Part shown: piece after piece, positions 20,740 to 21,306 of the stretch
How positions within the stretch are numbered: position 1 is the stretch's first letter
Layout: each line of letters begins with the position of its first letter
Origin: Kineosphaera sp039812485
GTDB taxonomy: Bacteria; Actinomycetota; Actinomycetes; Actinomycetales; Dermatophilaceae
DNA length: 21,306 nt
Reading direction: 5' to 3'
Assembly (NCBI GenBank): GCA_039812485.1
Contig: JBDIAP010000054.1
Coordinates: 1-21,306, forward strand
Notes under the pieces: model-generated
What the model was told of the DNA's origin: nothing
Databases searched by the model: none
The model's input: only the letters and a program-made list of their open reading frames with translations
Made by a program: the position numbers and the translations under genes

Positions 20740-21306
20740 CCGGCGAGCCCTCCGGCACAGGCGCCCGCGGAGGCCCGCGGGACGGTCGTCGAGGAGCTCG
20801 TCGACCTCTACGACGAGGCCGGGCGGGTCGTGGGCCGGGCCCCGCGCTCCCGCGTGCGCGCCGAGAACCTGCCGCACGCCGGCACCGGCGTCGTCGTGCG
20901 CAACAGCCGCGGCGAGATCTACGTGCACCGCCGCACCGACACCAAGGACGTCTTCCCCGGCTGCTACGACCTGGCGGCGGGGGGCGTCGTCGCCGCGGGC
21001 GAGGACCCCGACGACGCCGCAGTCCGCGAGGCCGCCGAGGAGCTCGGCGTGCGCGGCGTGCCGCTGCGCCCGCTGGGGGTCACCCGCTACGCCGACGAGC
21101 GCACGACCTACGTGGCATTCCTCTACGAGACCGTCTATGACGGGCCGATCACGCACCAGAGCCAGGAGGTCGCCTGGGGCGCGTGGATGACGCCCGAGCA
21201 GGTGCTCGCGCGACTCGATGATCCCGCGTGGCCGTTCGTGCCCGACTCGCGCGCCCTGCTGGCCGACCGCGTGCGCGCCTGGGCGTGCGACCCGGCGGCG
21301 GGCTAG
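20734..21306 (+). CDS. Nudix hydrolase, IDI-like subgroup
   Basis: 190 residues from GTG 20734, ending exactly at the window end. The Nudix box is perfect: Gly84, five residues, Glu90, seven residues, REAAEELGV (98-106). This box binds Mg and cleaves nucleoside diphosphates linked to another group. LVDLYDEAGRVVGRAPRSRV at the N-terminus, then HRRTDTKDVFPGCYDLAAGG, is the pattern of Nudix proteins related to isopentenyl-diphosphate isomerase (YfcD-like). The IDI active-site Cys is not obvious, so I call it a hydrolase. The start is uncertain: the domain begins at about residue 18. GTG 20734 follows repeat copy B, while ATG 20584 has a better promoter position but non-coding-like codons after it. 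The substrate is unknown. Confidence 0.87.
   Translation: MPPASPPAQAPAEARGTVVEELVDLYDEAGRVVGRAPRSRVRAENLPHAGTGVVVRNSRGEIYVHRRTDTKDVFPGCYDLAAGGVVAAGEDPDDAAVREAAEELGVRGVPLRPLGVTRYADERTTYVAFLYETVYDGPITHQSQEVAWGAWMTPEQVLARLDDPAWPFVPDSRALLADRVRAWACDPAAG

Overview
The window is very GC-rich DNA (third codon positions almost all G or C). It carries GTG starts, leaderless-looking promoters and an actinobacterial gene set, so it most likely comes from an actinobacterial chromosome. My guess is Micrococcales, in the Dermacoccaceae/Dermatophilaceae/Intrasporangiaceae area; this rests on style and gene content, not on a marker gene. I see no rRNA, tRNA, CRISPR array, transposase or phage gene.

Layout, left to right: the N-terminal end of a small membrane-anchored protein (-); citrate synthase gltA (+); a LacI-family regulator (+) whose stop codon lies in a 23-bp tandem repeat; an AI-2E/PerM-family membrane protein (+) with a long repeat-containing N-terminal tail; a Tat-exported alpha/beta hydrolase (-); glutamine-dependent NAD+ synthetase nadE (+); a GT-C-like polytopic membrane protein (+) broken by two single-base frame changes; a convergent intergenic region holding an eroded gene and a hairpin-forming repeat; an ABC exporter half-transporter (-); homoserine O-acyltransferase metA (+); phosphoketolase xfp (+) with a strong hairpin after it; a permuted papain-fold hydrolase (-); a 74-residue membrane protein (+); an SDR oxidoreductase (-); a GNAT acetyltransferase (+); a SAM methyltransferase (-); and a Nudix hydrolase (+) that ends at the last base.

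Almost every gene looks monocistronic. Divergent pairs share short promoter regions and convergent pairs abut or overlap by a few bases. There is no single operon or pathway. Citrate synthase, phosphoketolase and an acetyl-CoA-type MetA do share acetyl-group metabolism, and nadE supplies NAD+.

The most unusual features are: (i) two diverged copies of a ~100-bp element closed by 18-bp inverted repeats, at 10.4 kb and 20.6 kb; (ii) a cluster of homopolymer-linked frame breaks between 9.4 and 10.7 kb next to the first copy; (iii) a recurrent arrangement of a -10 hexamer, 6-7 bases and a start codon, suggesting leaderless transcription of many genes; and (iv) several in-frame 15-bp tandem repeats. 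I did not find a convincing new multi-gene system such as a defence or biosynthetic cluster.
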